A DNA stretch of 6,171 nucleotides. Source: Gammaproteobacteria bacterium. Its GTDB lineage: Bacteria > Pseudomonadota > Gammaproteobacteria > Chromatiales > Chromatiaceae. Under the pieces are notes generated by a model. That model did not search any database. It was given only the letters and a program-made list of their open reading frames with translations, and was not told the DNA's origin. This document shows, piece after piece, positions 5,261 through 6,171 of this stretch (position 1 is the stretch's first letter; each line of letters opens with the position of its first letter). The position numbers and the translations under genes are program-made. Location of the stretch: positions 1-6,171 of the forward strand of contig JAGVUH010000424.1 in the NCBI GenBank assembly GCA_019136395.1, given 5' to 3'.

Positions 5261-5876
5261 TCAGAACCAGTGTTCAGGGTATTGGCGTTGGGAGGAGAGG
5301 TTATTGACCAGGAGGGCAACCACCAGGAGTACCAGCACCCCGAGGCCGACCGGCATGAGGACGAACATCAGCCCCTGGGCATGGACCTGATCGGAACCGG
5401 CCACGGCGATGAGGGCCGTGGCCCCCCCCGGGGGGTGCAGGGTGCGGGTCAGGTGCATGAGGGCGATGGCCGTGGCCACGGCCAGGGGAGCGGCCAGCCA
5501 CGGCCAGGGGCTGCCACGGCCAGGGGCTCAAGAGCAGATAACAGAGGACGCCGACGGTGGCGGAGAGGAGATGGCCGCCGACCAGATTGCGGGGCTGGGC
5601 CAGGGGGCTGCGGGGGGCGCCGTAGATGAGGACCGCCGAGGCGCCGAATGAGCCGATGAGGAGCAGATTGTCCGCGGGCGTCAGGAGGGTGAGGTTGAGC
5701 AGGCTCAGGGCACCGATCCCGAGGAAAGCCCCGACCCAGGACCAGATGACCTCACCCAAGGCGACGGAGGAGGGCCCGGTCGAGGCGCGGCCCCGCAGTT
5801 TGGCCAGGTACTGTTTCAGCCAGGCGCTCGGGTGATTGCCCCCGGAGGCCGGCACCCGCTTGTCTTCGCCGTTCAT
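5261..5876 (-). pseudogene. HPP-family integral membrane protein, frameshifted by a 16-bp tandem duplication
   Basis: The first frame (ATG at 5876) gives LGEVIWSWVGAFLGIGAL, LIGSFGASAVLIYGAPRSPL, QPRNLVGGHLLSA and VGVLCYLLLSPWPW (residue 121), then leaves frame. The rest of the protein lies one frame over, 5261 to about 5479: ATAIALMHLTRTLHPPGGAT with the family's HPP motif, then LVVALLVNNLSSQRQYPEHW. GCCACGGCCAGGGGCT occurs twice in tandem at 5497-5528; removing one copy joins the frames as SPWPWLAAPLAVATAIALMH, a normal HPP sequence of 199 residues with about four membrane helices. Unrepaired, the product is 191 residues with an abnormal Arg/Pro/Gly/His-rich tail. HPP proteins are poorly understood; some plant and cyanobacterial members are reported to transport nitrite. 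An FNR/ANR-like box lies upstream. The break may be a true mutation, a switchable repeat, or an assembly error. Confidence 0.9.
5475..5528. repeat. Three copies of GCCACGGCCAGGGG, two in exact 16-bp tandem
   Basis: Copies lie at 5475-5488, 5497-5510 and 5513-5526. The last two are units of an exact 16-bp tandem (5497-5512 and 5513-5528); the first is 22 bases away. Both 16 and 22 leave remainder 1 on division by 3, so loss of either unit restores the HPP reading frame. Confidence 0.95.
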
Positions 5877-5914
5877 CCCCTGTTCTCATCCCCCTATTCT
5901 GATTCCCGGGTCTC

Positions 5915-5993
5915 ACCCGCGTCGCGCCACCCGCTATGACACACCCCCCTGCGCCGGCATGCCTTGAGCTGGGTCAAGTCCGGCGACGCGGGT
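5915..5993. repeat. Long-spaced 11-bp inverted repeat around the FNR-like box
   Basis: ACCCGCGTCGC (5915-5925) and GCGACGCGGGT (5983-5993) are exact reverse complements with 57 bases between. A smaller pair CGCCGG (5952-5957)/CCGGCG (5980-5985) brackets the FNR/ANR-like box. The arms are not centred on the box. They could be paired operator sites for a looping regulator, or chance in GC-rich DNA. Confidence 0.5.
5964..5977. promoter_or_regulatory. FNR/ANR-type binding site TTGAGCTGGGTCAA
   Basis: The site keeps the full TTGA-N6-TCAA core of FNR/ANR/CRP-family anaerobic regulators (8 of 10 bases of TTGAT-N4-ATCAA). For the minus-strand HPP gene a class II position (-41.5) predicts transcription near 5929 and a leader of about 50 bases, with CATAGC as a weak -10. 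For the plus-strand gene at 6058, TAAACT (6031-6036) as -10 would place the box near -72, a class I position. Either or both genes could be controlled by oxygen. Confidence 0.55.
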
Positions 5994-6057
5994 TTATGTC
6001 AGACCGATGGCAAGGCCCTGGCGGCTGGGCTAAACTCCGCACGTTCTTTCCGGGGTC

Positions 6058-6171
6058 ATGAACCGACTTGCCACCCTGCCCTCCGCGCCTGACTCATTCC
6101 GCGCTGTCAACGTTTTTCCGCACAACAACCTGGCCGAGCGGCGCGATGGCCTCGGCCCACCCATGGAGTCT
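6058..6171 (+). CDS. Start of an unrecognised gene, cut by the window end
   Basis: An open frame of 38 codons runs from an ATG to the last base: it begins MNRLATLPSAPDSFRAVNVF and continues PHNNLAERRDGLGPPMES. Third positions are mostly G or C as in neighbouring genes. I do not recognise the family. The only purine run before the ATG is GGGG at 6052-6055, close to the start, so translation initiation looks weak or the true start lies elsewhere. It is divergent from the HPP gene and shares the 181-base spacer that contains the FNR/ANR-like box. Confidence 0.45.
   Translation, partial: MNRLATLPSAPDSFRAVNVFPHNNLAERRDGLGPPMES

Noticed and set aside
5301..5495. Arg/Pro/His/Gly-rich tail of the HPP frame as a genuine domain
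   Set aside because: The true HPP C-terminus lies in the adjacent frame and rejoins when one 16-bp repeat is removed, so the tail is a frameshift product.

Overview
This is a GC-rich window with tightly packed genes, in the style of a gammaproteobacterium. A stand-alone DsrC/TusE-family protein, a two-Cys (GMCG / LPCG) TauE/SafE-like membrane protein, a cyclopropane-synthase-like methyltransferase next to a lipocalin lipoprotein, and an FNR/ANR-type palindrome together suggest a sulfur-metabolising member of the Chromatiales (purple sulfur bacteria and relatives). That placement is inference; nothing here fixes the genus.

Layout: (1) 1-680 (+), the 3' part of a cyclopropane-fatty-acyl-phospholipid synthase-like methyltransferase, broken by an internal deletion and frameshift near 443-447. 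(2) 748-1314 (+), a Blc-type lipocalin lipoprotein, probably in the same operon. (3) 1552-1782 (+), an unrecognised acidic 76-residue protein with its own AT-rich leader and an intrinsic terminator (1799-1843). (4) 1870-2754 (-), a PspF-sized AAA+ regulator with a Fis-type DNA-binding tail but no GAFTGA loop, so it is unlikely to be an ordinary sigma-54 activator. (5) 3014-3694 (-), a TauE/SafE (UreH/DsbD_2-like) inner-membrane protein. (6) 3821-4606 (+), a DUF3050 protein with a predicted heme-oxygenase-like helical fold, starting at TTG behind a strong ribosome binding site and followed by a perfect 12-bp inverted repeat. (7) 4821-5117 (+), a DsrC/TusE-family sulfur carrier with both C-terminal cysteines but a short body, ended by a clear terminator (5203-5228). 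(8) 5261-5876 (-), an HPP-family membrane protein frameshifted by an exact 16-bp tandem duplication; removing one copy restores a normal protein. (9) 6058-6171 (+), the start of an unrecognised gene running off the window. An FNR/ANR-like box lies between the last two divergent genes.

These look like several small independent transcription units rather than one pathway. The methyltransferase-lipocalin pair fits a membrane-lipid modification or stress locus. DsrC-like and TauE/SafE-like proteins fit sulfur, redox or metal physiology. The most notable observations are the repeat-mediated and reversible-looking break in the HPP gene, the GAFTGA-less regulator, and the two-cysteine but insertion-less DsrC homologue. 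No CRISPR array, transposase, tRNA or rRNA was seen.
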